NCBI GenBank assembly: GCA_027886175.1
Contig: JAJNNQ010000129.1
Location: 5,270,001 to 5,334,000, forward strand
Length of the DNA: 64,000 nt
From: Phylloscopus collybita
Taxonomy: Eukaryota > Chordata > Aves > Passeriformes > Phylloscopidae
Reading direction: 5' to 3'
This document shows positions 18,246 through 31,116 of this stretch, one piece after another (position 1 is the stretch's first letter; each line of letters opens with the position of its first letter). The notes below the pieces were generated by a model. It saw nothing but the letters and a program-made list of their open reading frames with translations, was not told the origin of the DNA and did not search any database. The position numbers and the translations under genes were made by a program.

Positions 18246-20089
18246 GGTTATATTTTCATGGCTCCATGTATATGTGGAGCCATAAGCACTCGCAGCCAGA
18301 ATTAGGACTCACAGAAATCCCAGTCACTTCTAACCTGGGTATTTTTAAGGCTTGGGCACGTCTGTTGGTTCTTCCCCAACCCTTTTTAGTCGTGGGTGCA
18401 GCTGGGGGAGTGGCAGCTGTGGTACCCAGTTTTTTGGGATCCCACTTTTCCCCCTGCCCTGAGGCAACTGAGTGCCAAGGTGCTGCTGAGGGGGCTGAAC
18501 TGCTCAGGAAAGGCATAAAAACAAAATTCATGCCAGGAGGGTTGTTTTTTTTTGTTTGTGTTTTTTTTTTTTTTTTAAGGAAAGAGTGAAAGATTCAGTT
18601 CATCCAAAGGAGATGATATAAATGAGGGGTCCCAGTGCCCCCCTGGCCTCACAGTGGGGTGAGAGGAGCTTGTGGGGGGAGAGGGGGAAGTCTCTTGGAA
18701 GGAGGAGAGAATAGGATGGGAAGCACAAAAGCAGGAGCACACACTCCCTCTGTCCCAGCTGCTGCTTTCATCTGCTGCCAGTGGCGGGAGGTGGCAGAAA
18801 TTCAAAGGTGAAGGCTGGAAAGAAAAACCTTTTAAGCAATAGCAAAAGCACTGCTTTTTCTTCAGCCAGCCTTGGCTGTGACAGAGCCAGGTCCCAAGGG
18901 GTCCCTCATTTTCTTTTTTTTCTTTTTTTTTTTTTTTTTTTGGCTTAGCCACACATTTGGGGTGTGCTTTTTAAATTTTAATTTTTTTTTTTTTCCTTTC
19001 TTCAGGCAGAAATACCTGCCCCAACGTTTTGCCCCTCGATGAGTGTTGCAGTGTGTGGATAACTTGCTCCTGATGCAGGCAGTTGACTGAGTAATTTCAA
19101 GAGGCTCTTGATTCTATTTTTGCTCTTTTTTTTTATAATTTCAGGTTTTAACCAAGCACATCCTCTCTATCCTCCCATCCCCATTTATTTTGCCTTACTA
19201 AAGTAATTACCTGCAGACTCTTTTTGCTGCAAATCCATCCCCTTCTCCTGCCCCAGCAGCAAGTCCTGCCTATTAGCCCTGTCTTAATTAGGCAGAGTTT
19301 TTAATTGCTTAGGAAATCCCAGCCTCTTTTAATCTTGGTAATGAAGGCTGGAGCTTTGCATCACCTGGTCTGAGGGGCTCAAAGGCTCCTTTCTGCTTTC
19401 CCACCAGCCTAACAAACGATTTCCAAAAGCAGGGCCACAGAAATTGCCTGGGAAAAAAAAGAAAAAAAAAATCGATCCTGGGCGATGGGAATGTGTTTGA
19501 ATGTGAAAAATCAACCGTGCTGTGTTTATTCCTTCTTCTCCCCAGGCTGGGGAGGCAGAAACCCAGATCCCTCTCTGAGATGAGAAGTTAAAACGTGGCT
19601 CTGAATGGCCTGGATTTTTCTGCTCCCAGGGAAAAGGGCTGGCAATTCCCAAAGGGTTCAGGCAGAGACAAAGCAAAGAAGGGAGTTCATCTGTATCTAA
19701 GATAATACAATCATCACTGGGTGTATATTATATATTTGAAATGCTAGATAGTATGTCCGTAGCATGCATTTTATTACATGTACTGTGTGTACCTTATACA
19801 TAGATTTTTATTTGTAATGCTAGAAAGTACACATTCTGGGATTATTCCAGCCAATGTAAAGTCCAGAAATGTGAAACAGGTGAAGTATTGTAAATTCTGT
19901 GTAATAACAACAACCAGGAGCAACCTGGGCTTAGTGGAAGGTGTCCCGTGGCAGGAGGGTGAAAAGCAGCTGTGAATGGGAGGGGGTTAATGAGCTGACC
20001 TCCAGCCTCACGGGGGTGTATTCCCTGGAGGAGCAGCAGCAGCTCCTCCCAGAGAAGCACCAGCAAGAGGATCTGTGGACTAAAATACC

Positions 20090-20221
20090 TGCAAAAACAA
20101 AACCAAAACAAAACAAAAACCACCAAAAAAACCCCAACAAACAAACAAACACACAAAAAAACCCACAACAAAAAACAAAACCAAAAACAAACACCAAAAA
20201 AAAACCACACAAAAAAACCCC
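20090..20221 (+). repeat. A-rich CAAAA low-complexity tract
   Basis: About 130 bp of A and C only, with (AAAAC)- and (AAAC)-like units and almost no G or T. It ends just before the hairpin pair at 20235. Confidence 0.85.
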
Positions 20222-20234
20222 ACCTCGATGTGTG

Positions 20235-20280
20235 TTTTTACATTAAAAGACCAAGAACTGTTGGTTTTTTAATGTAAAAA
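20235..20280 (+). other. Perfect-length 20-bp hairpin
   Basis: Arms 20235-20254 and 20261-20280 are complementary at 19 of 20 positions with one G:T pair, around a GAACTG loop. Origin unknown: it could be a small inverted-repeat transposon relic or a structured RNA. Confidence 0.75.
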
Positions 20281-20287
20281 AAATTTC

Positions 20288-20311
20288 CATCAATAACCAA
20301 TGTTATTGATG
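20288..20311 (+). other. Second adjacent hairpin
   Basis: CATCAATAAC (20288-20297), loop CAAT, GTTATTGATG (20302-20311): a perfect 10-bp stem starting 8 bp after the previous hairpin. Confidence 0.75.
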
Positions 20312-23212
20312 TTCATGGAAACTGGTTTTCTGCAGGTTTCTGACCCTCCTGATTCTCCACTTTCCTCACCCTGTTCAGGGCTTGGAGTGTGGGAATACAG
20401 CCAAGGGGATCTGAGGTTGTTTTGGGGTAGGGAATTGAAGATTAAATCCCAGCCAGCAGTCCCAAGGGATTGATTTCAGGGCAGGGAACTCAGATCTCTG
20501 TCTGCTCTGCTCTGCTGATCCCAGATCTGCAGCTCACTTCCATGGGGACACAGGGCATCCCTACAGCTCCAGCTGCCATCACCCCTTTCTAGGGCTTTGT
20601 TTTGTCTATAAACCCTTCTCCCCAAACCTGCAGGCTTAGAGGAAAATGGGGAAGAGCCAGGCTGTCTGTTGCAGCCAAGGGGATGCCCCAAGACTCCCCC
20701 AAATCACCTCACTGCACCCTTGGTTGTACACATAGGCTGGGCTGGCTGATGGAAACTCTTAATATCCCTTAAAAAAAAAAAAACCAAAAAAACAATCCAC
20801 CCCTCCTTCCACCTATGGAAAAGAAGTTATTTGTGGCATTGGTGCTGCTAGAGCTTAGAAGAGGTGAAAGGTGGAGCTGGAGAACATTGAAAGGGGGCCC
20901 ACAGCTGCCTCAATAAACGGTGTGAGGTGGCTCTTTCAAAGGACAGTGACTTTATTTAAATGTTTGTATCCATTGCCCACCTCCTCCAGGCTGCCCCACA
21001 GGGCTTTTCCCAGCAAACCCAGGAGAGCTGCATCCCTGCAGCCTTAAGGGGAGTGAGGACCTGCCCTCAGCCCCTCCCTGGGAGCTCACACCCACACCAG
21101 AGGAAGCTGTGCCCTCCCCTGGGTTTCCCTGCTCAGCCAGCCAGGGATGCTCCTTCCTCCACACTAAAATATCCCGGAGAATTTTTTTTTTTTTGGCTAG
21201 TTTGGGAGCCTGGTTCCATTACCATGAAAGCAGTGAGTGGTTTAATGACTTTTTTTTCCCTCTTTTTTTTTTTCTTTTTTTTTTTTTGGGCTAAGGTGTC
21301 GGGGTAAGATGGCAATGGGGCTGTTTGTAGCTGTGCTACTGCCTAACGAGATTATATTTGACACGGATAATTAATTAATGGATTATTAATGCTTTTACTT
21401 ACCTTCCCCCTCCCTGAGGGTTTGGGATATGCTGATATGTCCTTCCCAGGTTTTTCTCTGCCCTTGAGTCCTTGTCTCGTAGCAAAGGTCATGTTTAAGG
21501 GTGCAATTAAAACATTTCATAAATTGAGGCCTGATTAACCTGTAACCATTGACTGGATGGTGTTTGCTATTCATAGAGAGACAAAGCCTGTCTTTTAAAT
21601 CCCTATGAAAACATATCTCCATATAAAACACTTCCTAAAAAAAAAAAATAGAAGAAAAGCTTTTTGGAACAGAATAAAACCCCTGTGACTCAATCCATGG
21701 GGAGTTCAAGGTCAAAATCTGCCTTGGAAGTGGAGGCATCCCCATATTTCCTCCCCCTGTGAGGATGTGGGGACAGAGGGGCTTTCTCACTGCTCAGCCT
21801 TTGCCTTGGTTGGTGGGAGGAGTATTTCAATGGAGCTTTGCACCACGTGTACCCTTGGACCGGCTGCCTCCTTCCAGAGAAAGCAAAGCTTTCTGCCAGA
21901 AGCCTTTTTTTTTTTTTTTTTTTTTTTTCCTGGGAGGACAGTAATATAGATAAGAAATAAATATAGAAATCCCCTGTGTGGGTGGGTGACAAGGTGGCAA
22001 GAAACTTTATCCCAACTCCAGCATCTCTCTGTGAAACTCTTCCCGAATAAATTGGCCTGGGAGATCCCCTTCCTTTCAAGATCATAATTTTAATTTATTA
22101 TTTTTTTTTTTTTAATTCCAAAAAGTGTAAAAACACAGCTGGTCTTGGCCAGATTCCCCCTTCCTGCATCCTTGCATCAGACAGGAGCCCTGGCAAAGGG
22201 ACCCTTCTTTGGGCTTCACAGAGGTGAAAGGAACAGGGCTGCTCTGACCTCAGCCAGGGATTTTATTCCTCATCCTCTTATTCAGGGTGAGTAGAAACCC
22301 TTGGAAGCTGAACTTCACGTGTCTTTATGGTTTTTTATTTTTTTTGATCCATCCAAAAGGGAAAATGTGCCGAGGAGCCAATATTCCACTGGCACTTGGG
22401 GCTGCAAGGGGGAAACCTGCCACAGCCCCAGCCAAATCACTGCAGCTATCAGAGCCTTCAGGGCTGTGGTTCCCCCCCCACCCCCCAAAAAAAAATCCCC
22501 TTTTCCCCTATTTTCCTGCCCAGCTGTGGCAGTTCTGCCAACTGTACCCAAGTCCCCACAGCCATCAGCTTTTCAAGGCCCAGCTCAGGAGTATTTCCCT
22601 TTAATTCTGGTGAAATTCAAGGGTGTTTGGGGCTGGGGGTGATATAATTTCTATTTACAGCAGCAGGGAAGAGGCATGTGCTGGCTCGGGGCCACCACAA
22701 ATAGCTCTGGACACGAGAGCTCTTAAAATAATATTAATAATAATAATAATAATTTCCATGTTTTCCTTGCTGGGATGTCCCCCTCTGGCAGAACCCCACC
22801 CCCCCCCCCATGAAACTTCTGCAAAGGGAGCACATCTGGGTTTCATTTTCCAGCTGAAGAATAGTAATTAAGATGCTTTTGCAGAGCCAGGGCTTGAAAA
22901 AGTAAAAAAAATGAAAGCCATATAGGCACAATACCAGACCTCCAAGCAGCAGAAACTCCCCTTTCCCCCCTCATTTTCACCCTCCCAGCTCCATTGGAGC
23001 ACGGCCCAGCCCCTTGTTGTTTTGGGGAGCAGAGGCAGGAATAAATCATGGCCTGAAAGGGGATAGTGCAGTGAAGTTTTTTGGCTTTTTTGTTTTAGTT
23101 TTTTTGGCTAAACCCAGAAGAGCAATGGAAATGCTAACCTGTGTAGAGGGTGGCAGCAAGGGAAGGTTTTTCCAAAGCTCCAAAACCTATGGACATCATG
23201 CAAAGAATCAGG

Positions 23213-23213
23213 C

Positions 23214-23241
<28 letters not shown>
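23213..23241 (+). repeat. Poly(T) run
   Basis: About 28 consecutive T in the intergenic region. Confidence 0.85.
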
Positions 23242-23244
<3 letters not shown>

Positions 23245-23325
23245 GTATAAACCACGGACCCCAGGCTTGGGATGACTTTCTCCCTCTATTTCTCACTTTT
23301 CTTCTGTGAATATTGCAGGGGAAGG

Positions 23326-23326
<1 letters not shown>

Positions 23327-23366
<40 letters not shown>
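23327..23366 (+). repeat. Poly(A) run
   Basis: About 39 consecutive A. Together with the T run 90 bp upstream it could form a long A/T stem. Confidence 0.88.
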
Positions 23367-23368
<2 letters not shown>

Positions 23369-23586
23369 GTTTTCCAGCCCTTCCACCACCTCAGGGTGCT
23401 GCTGGCCCCAAGCAAATGAAAAATTAATTTTTCCCCCAGCTCAGCTAAAAGAGGAGATGGGGCTCAATGAGCTTCACTTGAAAGCACTCGCTGGTTGCTG
23501 GGGGTCATGCTGGAAAAATCTCCGTGGGCTGAGGGGATGAGCAAAGCCCTGGGGGCTGGGAAAATGCTCAGGAGTTTGACTTAAGA

Positions 23587-23589
<3 letters not shown>

Positions 23590-23633
<44 letters not shown>
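23590..23633 (+). repeat. Poly(A) run
   Basis: About 43 consecutive A with no retroposed gene recognised before it. Confidence 0.88.
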
Positions 23634-23635
<2 letters not shown>

Positions 23636-24026
23636 TTGGGGCTTTTCATGGCTGTAAGCTCAATTTTAGCAGGAAGGTGATCAAAAATTAATCATGTGGT
23701 CAATGTGTGGAGAGAGAAAGGCTCGTTTAGGGGGGTATGCAGGGCAAGGTTAACCCAGTTTGTGTTGTGCATCAGCAGGGGAAGGAGAAAGGGAAGGGCT
23801 GGGAATGCCAAGGTGGTAGGGATGGGTGGGAGGGATGGGTGTCTCCCAGCAGCCAGGCCAGACTGTGCCATGCCCCAGAGCTGAAGTGATGCTGGTGGGA
23901 TTTGGGTCCCAAAGCTCCAGAGAGGCTTTCCCACCCCCCTGGATCCCACGGAGAGGCTGCACAGGTTTCTCTGGGATGCCACAGCCACCAGGGAGCTCTG
24001 TGCTTTTGGGAAGGGGGGTTCCCTGG

Positions 24027-24790
24027 TGTCCTGGGTTGTGGAGCCAGGGTTTGTGTATTCTATTTTCATCTGTTTTAAAAGCAGTTGGAGAGATGCTTTT
24101 CTTTATCTCTGGTAACTCAAGGAGGGAGAGGCCTGACGCCTTCGGATAATGGGCCATTAGCACCTTCCCAGCCTGTACCTTCCTCCCCAGAGCAGTGCAT
24201 CTGCATTTCCATCACCCTATGGTGAGACACATCTCATGCCCTGGCAGTGGGGGCTGGGGGCAGGCAGTTTTGCTGTCTGCATAAATGGAGACTCACAGAC
24301 ACGAGAGCTGCTAGTTTTTCACCCGATTTCCTGGGAGGAAGTCTGCCATCTCACCAGACTCCATCTCACCATCCCCAGACCCCCTCCTCACCATCACCAG
24401 ATCCCCCTCCTCACCACCCCTGGACCCGCTTTTCTACAGGATCATCTCTGCTCCAACAGAATCACGTCTGCCACTCCAGGAGGACTCACTTTGGGACTGC
24501 TTCCAACACCCTGACCAACAGGGTGTCAGGTTGTGGCTCTGACTCTGTCAGGGTTTTCCAAAATTGTCGTTTATTTGTTTGTTTCCTTGTTTGGTTGGGT
24601 GGTTTTGTTTCCTATTACATTTGTATTGTTAATATTCCTAGTAAAGAACTGTTATTCCTATCCCCAACATCTTTGCCTGAGAGCCCTTGATTGCAAAATT
24701 ACAATTTGGCGGGGGCTGAGGGGTTTGCATTCTCCATTCTAGGGGAACCCCAGTTTCCCTGGCAGAAACCTGTCTCTCCAAACCAAGACA
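24027..24790 (+). mobile_element. Solo LTR, family A copy 2, intergenic
   Basis: Perfect 5-bp duplications CCTGG (24022-24026 and 24791-24795) flank TGTCCTGG...CCAAGACA. This is the only copy in plus orientation. A 5-bp duplication with TG...CA ends indicates retroviral integration. Confidence 0.9.
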
Positions 24791-24795
24791 CCTGG

Positions 24796-26729
24796 GTTTC
24801 CACCCATGGCAGCAGGAGCCCCTCACCCTCAGTCCCACCGAGGTGCTGCCCAGCTGGAGTTCAACCTCTGCTGCAGCTGTGCTGACAAACCCAGGGATGT
24901 TGGGGGTTATTTTCTGTTTCTCCGCCGGGGACGCGGCCACGCCGGCGGAGCGCTCTCTGCGGCGCGGTTCCTAGAAGGAGAGCAAGTTTTTCCCTCCTCC
25001 TTTCCAAGCCTCTGCCGCTGACAGTAGGGGCTGGAAGGCATCCAAGGCTGTCGGTATAAATCTCCCTGACCTTGTTTCACCATCCCTCAACTCGCAGCTC
25101 AGCCGGGACTGGTGTCGGCTTCCCCTTTCTGGCTCCTTTATCCCTTTTCCAGCCTCGCAGTTTGGGCTCCTGAGCTCGTCTGCTCGTCCCTGGGTGGGCG
25201 AGGCAAGGAGGGGGTGCTCCCCAAACCTCCCAGCCAGGCTGCCAAGGCAAACATCTCGCAGGAGCTTGCAGATGCAGCTGGAGCTGAGGAGGAGCGATGC
25301 TCAGAGGTGCAGCGCGACGCAGCTCGGTGGGATGAGGGGAAGATGCTTCTGTTTGGATGGGGCTGAACACAGGGCTCTGATCCCAAAAACCACTGCCTAG
25401 GTGCCATCAGGAGGTGAGCCTCGGCAAGACTGGAGCTCTGTTCCTGCTGTGATGTGCCTATACAGGAGTCTGCTCCTCTCCAGAGGTTTCTCGTTGTCAC
25501 CCTTGCAGCCTCCTGTGGTAACTCAATGTCACCTTTCCTGTCCCGTTGCTTCCAGGGGGTTTGGCTGCAGGGGAGTGACCTCGTGTCTCACATGCCAGCC
25601 TGTGGGATGCTGGGCTCACCGAGGAAGCTGGGAGGATGGCAGCTTTTGGGGATGTGGGATGCAGAGAGGGTAGGAAGAGGTGGTTTTCCACCCTGGCTGG
25701 ATCAGGGTGAGCTTTGCACACCAGGCTCTCTCTTTTGGGTCTAGAAAAAAAAAAAAAAAAGGCATTGGGAATTTGGGTCCTCTCAGAAATCCACAGCACT
25801 GTGCACTAAATCCGTACAAAACCTTCCTTTTCCAGCTCCAGGGAAACCTCACCTTTAAAACTGATGCTGTTGTGCTGACTGCAGTGTGTTCGGGGCCTCG
25901 TGGAGGAACTTTGCCAGTGGCTGCTGCTGTCACTTGGTTTTGTGACAGCATCCATAACCTTTGGGATGCTGGCAGGAAGAGTTTGGTGGCAGGGTATATC
26001 AGGATTGGTGTTTTAGCTGGGCCAAATTTGCAGATATACAGATTAACCTGGAGGAAAAACTTCCCAGGATAAGAAAAGCAAGACATCGCTGAAAAAAAAG
26101 GAGAAAAAAGAGAAATCTCCTGGGGGCTTGTGGAGGCTCCCTCCATCTTTGGAGGTCTTAAAGCAGGGATTAGGGAGAGATCTGCCAGGAATGATCGTGC
26201 CTCGGGGCAGCCGGAGACCAGATGATGTGTCTGTCAGCTCCCTCCCTCCCTCCCTGCCTCCCTCCACAAGCCGGGCTGGTGCTTCTCCTGCTCCTCTCCT
26301 GGATGAGCACAGCATCTTTGTGACTCTCCCTCGTGGTCTTTCCAGCAGGGCTCTGAAAAATCCCCCCGGAAGGGGGTGAAATCCTGGAAAAGGGGTGGTT
26401 TTCGGTCAGGGGCTGCTGTGGGGAGGGAGAGGAAGGTGCTCAGGGTTGTTTTCTCACCCCTGCTGCCCCGGTGCTCCAGCAGCGGCTGTTCCCTGGTCTA
26501 ATCCCGGGGCAGCTCCGCGTGTCTGAGGGATGAGGTCATGCTCGCTCACCCACAGCCCGCCGTGTCTGCTCCCATCCCTCCCTTTGGAGAGCAGGGTGGG
26601 ATTGGAGCCTGCTGAGGCTGCGGGTCCCCGCAGGCAGGGTTTGGGATGCTCCCCTCGCCGCGTTTTGCCTTGCTCTGAGCATGGACACGTCGCACCTGGA
26701 TGGGGATGAGCGTCAGGTAAAATCCCTGC
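24796..26729. other. Intergenic region, middle part
   Basis: It contains a short CpG-rich stretch at about 24920-24980 and no gene or repeat I can name. Confidence 0.5.
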
Positions 26730-27014
26730 TGTAGTCACTGCTTGTCATGTTTGCGTTTTCTGAAGTTCTTTCCCAGGGACCTAGACTGGTAAACAAAGTC
26801 ACACTCTTTATCTTGTTTTTCACATTTCTCTCCTAAGGAGGGACTTTGCTTGTTGACCCTTGGTGTGACCAATGGTCCAAAGGATCCCACCTCTTAGGTG
26901 GGCACATTGTAGAAAGGTATAAAAATAAGTTCTGAGAATAAACCAGCCCCTTTTTGGAGCATCTGCCTTCTGAAATCACGAGTCCAGGTCTTTCCTTCGT
27001 GTCCAACAGCAACA
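26730..27014 (+). mobile_element. Solo LTR, family B copy 1, intergenic
   Basis: TGTAGTCAC at the left, with a TATA box (GTATAAAAAT) and AATAAA in order toward the right end. Flanking hexamers CCCTGC and CCCTGG differ by one base. It is 285 bp with no internal genes. Confidence 0.82.
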
Positions 27015-27836
27015 CCCTGGCTGTGCCCCCTGCCCATTTCACCGGTGCCTAGGATGCTGAGCCGTCCCTCTCGGTGCCCCTCCTTCCTTCCTCCAGCTGT
27101 TTTTAAAACCCCAGACTAACCCAAACATCTGCAAAACACGTTTTTTTCCCCCTCTTTCTTTAATTTTTTTCTCTTTTTTTTTGCGATGTTGACCACTTCT
27201 GGCCAGAGAGCAGCTCCGTGGCCAGGAGGTGATTGCGCAACCCGAGCGCAGGGGCAGCTGCTTCAGAGCCTCTCGGATTAACAAACAGAAGGCTTAAAGC
27301 TCTGGGAAGAAGAAATGTGGCCAGCTAGGGCTGGAAATACAGCCCTGTCTTCTCACTTCTGGTAGACCCCGAGCTCCTGGCTCCTAAACTCATCACATTC
27401 TGGGCAGAAAAGCCCGTTTAGGTAATTTGCTGGGGATTGCTACAATTTTATCAGCCCTTAGGCCCTCCCCTCCAGGAGGTTTGCACGGCTGAGTCAAACA
27501 ACTAATGCCCATAAAGGCACAAAAGCAGACCAAATTAAGTAGTGGGGGTTTTCTGTTGTTTGGGTGTTGTTTTTTTTTTTTTTTTTCCTTGTAAGAAATA
27601 CTTCCAGCTTTTTGTGAAGATTTTTTCAGCCCTCATAATCGAGTTTAATTGTATTTGGGGGCCAAGATCTGCATCTGCTGCTGGTGGAGGGGATTTGGGA
27701 TATGTCACCTCGGCTCTGGCTCTGAGTGGTACCCAGTGGGACAGGCAGGGCTTGGACACTGCAGGACCCCAGGATGGCCAGAAATTGGCACTGCTAGATG
27801 AAAATCAAGCTTTGGGAATAGTGGCTGGAGCCTCCT

Positions 27837-28533
27837 TATCTTGGTTTGGAAAGACAGGTATCTGCCAGGGAAAGCTGGAGTTTCCCTTGGAATGGAGAAT
27901 GTAAACCCCTCACCCCCACCAAATTATAATTTTGCAATCAAGGGCTTTCAGGCAAAGATTTGGGAATAGGAATAACAGTTCTTTACTAGGAATATTAACA
28001 ATACAAATGTAATAAGAAACAAAACCACCCAACCAAACAAGCAAACAAACAAACAACAATTTTGGAAAACCCTGACAGAGTCAGAGCTACAACCTGACAC
28101 CCTGTTGGTCAGGGGGTTGGAAGCAGTCCAAAAGTGAGTCCTCCTGGGGTGGCAGATGTGGTTCTGGTGGAGTAGAGATGATCCTGTAGAAAAGGTGATG
28201 GTGAGAAGGGTCCAGTCTTCCTTCAGGAATCAGGTGAAGCTGGATACTTTCTGTGTTCCTGTGTCTCAGTTTTTATCCAGGTAGGAATGGTTGGCTCCCC
28301 CCACTGAGTGGAGCATCTCACAATAGGATGTGGATGTACTGCTTGGGGAGTCTTAATGGCCCATAGTGAAAAGAGATAAGGAACACTGCCCCACCAGGTT
28401 TAACAGCTGCCCCATTATCAGAAGGCACCCGCCCCTCTCCTCCCAGAGCTACAAGAGATAAACAAAAACATCTCCCCAGGTGCTTTCAGCAAATGAAATA
28501 GAATAGACATTTTTGGTTCCATAACTCAAGACA
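27837..28533 (-). mobile_element. Solo LTR, family A copy 3, intergenic
   Basis: Perfect 5-bp duplications CTCCT (27832-27836 and 28534-28538). The right end reads CTCAAGACA; the left end TATCTTGG has one change from the family terminus. Confidence 0.9.
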
Positions 28534-28538
28534 CTCCT

Positions 28539-29687
28539 GCAGGAAAAGGAGCCTGATTTGGGGTTTTAAAAACAGCAGCTGTTGTCAGCTTTCTTCTCTG
28601 GAAGCTGGGAAGAAAACCTGCTCCTCCCCAGGCCTAGAGGTCACCTAATAAATGGGAAAGTCCCCAAACCCGTGTCCCTTATAAATCTCCAGGCTGCAGA
28701 GGGAAGCCTTGAATCATAAAGAATTCCAGAGTGCATTATCCATGGAGGAAATGGGGGCACGAGATAAAATAGCACCCCAGGATGGGAAAAAACAGGAAAA
28801 GGAGCCATTTGGGCTCCAAAACAGAAAGGAAAAGGTTAAGCCTAAAGTCAAGGAGAAGGGCTGGGATAGAGTCAAAGGCTGGAAAAGGCAAAGCCAGAAG
28901 AGACAAAGAGGAGAATGGAGGGCCAAAGCAGAGGGGAAGAACAGGAGGGAAAGGACAAGGGGAAGTTGCCTTGCTGCTTCTCTTTCCCTCCTCTATGAAA
29001 AGAACTGGGAAGAAAAAGACTGGAATGGACAAATTTTTCTGACTTAAATTATCGTGTATTGATAAAGATGACATCAAAATCCACACTAATATTATTATAC
29101 TGATATTTCAAGCAGATGAGACCAACAGGTAGGGCTGGTCTCACTGGGTAGGTGACAAACAAACATCATCTTGGGAGCCTGAGAGATCCCCTTGGATCTT
29201 GGAAGGTGTCTTTTTACCATGTCCAGCATGTCATAGTACCCAAACACCTTTAATTATTACCTTTAGAAGGTAATAAATGAGGCAAGTTATATGTCAGGTC
29301 ATTGCCATTGGCATTCAGCCAAATTTTTGCTGCCAGAGATTTGGTAATGTCAGGAAAGACATGAAGTTCTGGAGGGACTGGGTGAATTCACAGACCTTGT
29401 GGATGAAGAAATAGTTTTTGCCTCTGAAAAAAAACAGTAATTAAATGATGTTTTCCAGAGCTGTTCTTCACAAGTAAAGTATGCCCTTTATTACATGTCT
29501 CCTCATAAATCTGCTCAGTCAGAATAAAAGCTTTGATGCTCCAGCGGATCTTCCAAAATCACCCGAAATGCTCAGAGCACAAATTCTTGTTCCATCTCTG
29601 CTGCAAAGAAGCTCTTGCAGATCATTTCTCCTCTTTAATTACAGGTTGCAAGGAGCAACAGAAGCATGAAAAGGCTTAAATTAGGAA
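28539..29687. other. Intergenic region between LTRs
   Basis: It includes a purine-rich stretch at 28740-29020 that gives a Lys-rich open frame without family resemblance. Nothing else is seen. Confidence 0.5.
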
Positions 29688-29693
29688 GTAAAA

Positions 29694-29924
29694 TGTAGTC
29701 ACTGCTTGTCATGTTTGGGTTTTCTGAAGTTCTTTCCCAGGGACCAAAACTGGTAAACAAGGTCACACTTTTTAAACTCTCTTGTTTTTCACATTTCTCT
29801 CCTAAGGAGAGACTTTGCTTGTTGACCCTTGGTGTGACCAATGGTTCAAAAGCCAGCCCCTTTTTTAAAGCATCAGCCTTCTGAATCACTAGTCCGTGTC
29901 TTCCTTTCGTGTCTAACAACGACA
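29694..29924 (+). mobile_element. Solo LTR, family B copy 2, internally deleted
   Basis: Perfect 6-bp duplications GTAAAA (29688-29693 and 29925-29930). Compared with the 26730 copy, the stretch holding the TATA box and AATAAA is missing. Confidence 0.88.
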
Positions 29925-30212
29925 GTAAAATCTGATTTTTCTTCTAGCATGAAATTCTCTGCTTGGAGGAAGCGTATTCCTCTCTCCTTTTGGAGGCATC
30001 CTGTGGCTTTAGCCACAGGGAATTTGGGATTGGATTTTGGTCACCGTGGCCTCAGTTTCTCCTCTTTACCCCAAAACCCAACCCAATCAGCCAGCTGGAA
30101 GGCAAGGCTCTCCACCCTTCTCTGGAGGGATGCTCTGGCAGCATTGCTCCCGGATAACGGAACTGCAGAGGGGCACCTCAGCAGAAATGGCTGCAGCAGG
30201 GCCGTCTCCAAG

Positions 30213-30527
30213 GGTCACAATAGGACACGAAAGGAAGACACGGACTCCGTGGTCAGAAGGCTGAAAATGACTCCAATCTGTCTTTATTGCCTGAGAATCT
30301 CTTCCCTTTATAGTGTTTTACAAAGAACCCACCCAAGGGGTGGAAGAAAGACAAACTCCTTGGACCACATTGGTCAAGTCAGAGGGACATCAAGAGAAGG
30401 TCCCTCCTTTGGGAAAGGAATGCAAAAAACAGGATTGTGTTAGAAAAACACATCCCTTGGTTACAAAACAGTGCCTGGGAAAGGTTTCAGGGAAATCAAA
30501 ACATCACAGGCACGAACCATGACTACA
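30213..30527 (-). mobile_element. Solo LTR, family B' copy 2, intergenic
   Basis: Flanks TCCAAG and TCCAAA match at five of six. It closely matches the LTR at 1729-2037 and is inverted relative to the family B copy 290 bp upstream. Confidence 0.8.
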
Positions 30528-30760
30528 TCCAAAGGGTTCCTCATCTCCACCTCTGGATCCTCCTCATGGCACCCAGCAGCCCCACCATCCTCCCACACCT
30601 GCAGTGGAGGAAAAGCAGGTGGTTTTTCCAAATGCTGATCCTTTCCTACCATTCCAGGCATTGCTGTGCTGATGGGTTGGGAACAAAGCTCCAGCTGAGG
30701 TCCTACCAAAGAAATCCCAAACCAGAATCCTAATTCCTGACGGGAAGCTTATGGCCTGGC

Positions 30761-30761
<1 letters not shown>

Positions 30762-30810
<49 letters not shown>

Positions 30811-30811
30811 C
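30762..30811 (+). repeat. Poly(T) run
   Basis: About 48 consecutive T. It could be the tail of a minus-strand retroposon, but the following 300 bp match nothing I recognise before the CR1 fragment. Confidence 0.85.
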
Positions 30812-31116
30812 TTCCTTCCCCTGCTTGCCTTTTCCTCTGTTTGCTTTTTGCTCTGGCCTCTGTGGCAGCTTAGATGACGAGTGCCTCAAGGCAGGAATTA
30901 CCTCTTGGGAAAGGTTTTGGGTTGTTCAGCGTAACCTGAAGAGCTGCTGGGCCCCACAGCAGAATAATCCAAGCACAACCAGCACAACTGGTGTTACTGG
31001 TGTTGCAGCACAGCTCCCACCCTGGAGCTGGCCTTGGAGCCTTTGTCCAGAAGAAAAAAACCAGCTGGACACAACAAATGGAAACAGTGCTAGGAGGTTT
31101 GCTCCTCTGTGCTGAT

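Larger units (their letters stand above)
18099..24021. other. Intergenic region, first part
   Basis: Noncoding, with many A/T homopolymers, an (AT)n run and the two hairpins. No exon of PRF1 or any other gene is recognised on either strand. Confidence 0.55.

Noticed and set aside
23310..23640. Poly(A) runs as tails of processed pseudogenes
   Set aside because: The preceding sequence matches no gene I recognise and lacks target-site duplications that I can see.
24247..24690. 147-aa open frame in plus-strand repeat, seen again near 2608, 38000, 41500 and 57769
   Set aside because: The same peptide recurs because these are copies of the family A LTR. LTRs do not encode proteins and no gag/pol/env sequence is present.
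28709..29047. 112-aa Lys-rich plus-strand open frame
   Set aside because: It lies in a purine-rich stretch where Lys/Glu/Arg codons arise by composition. No known domain and no splice context.
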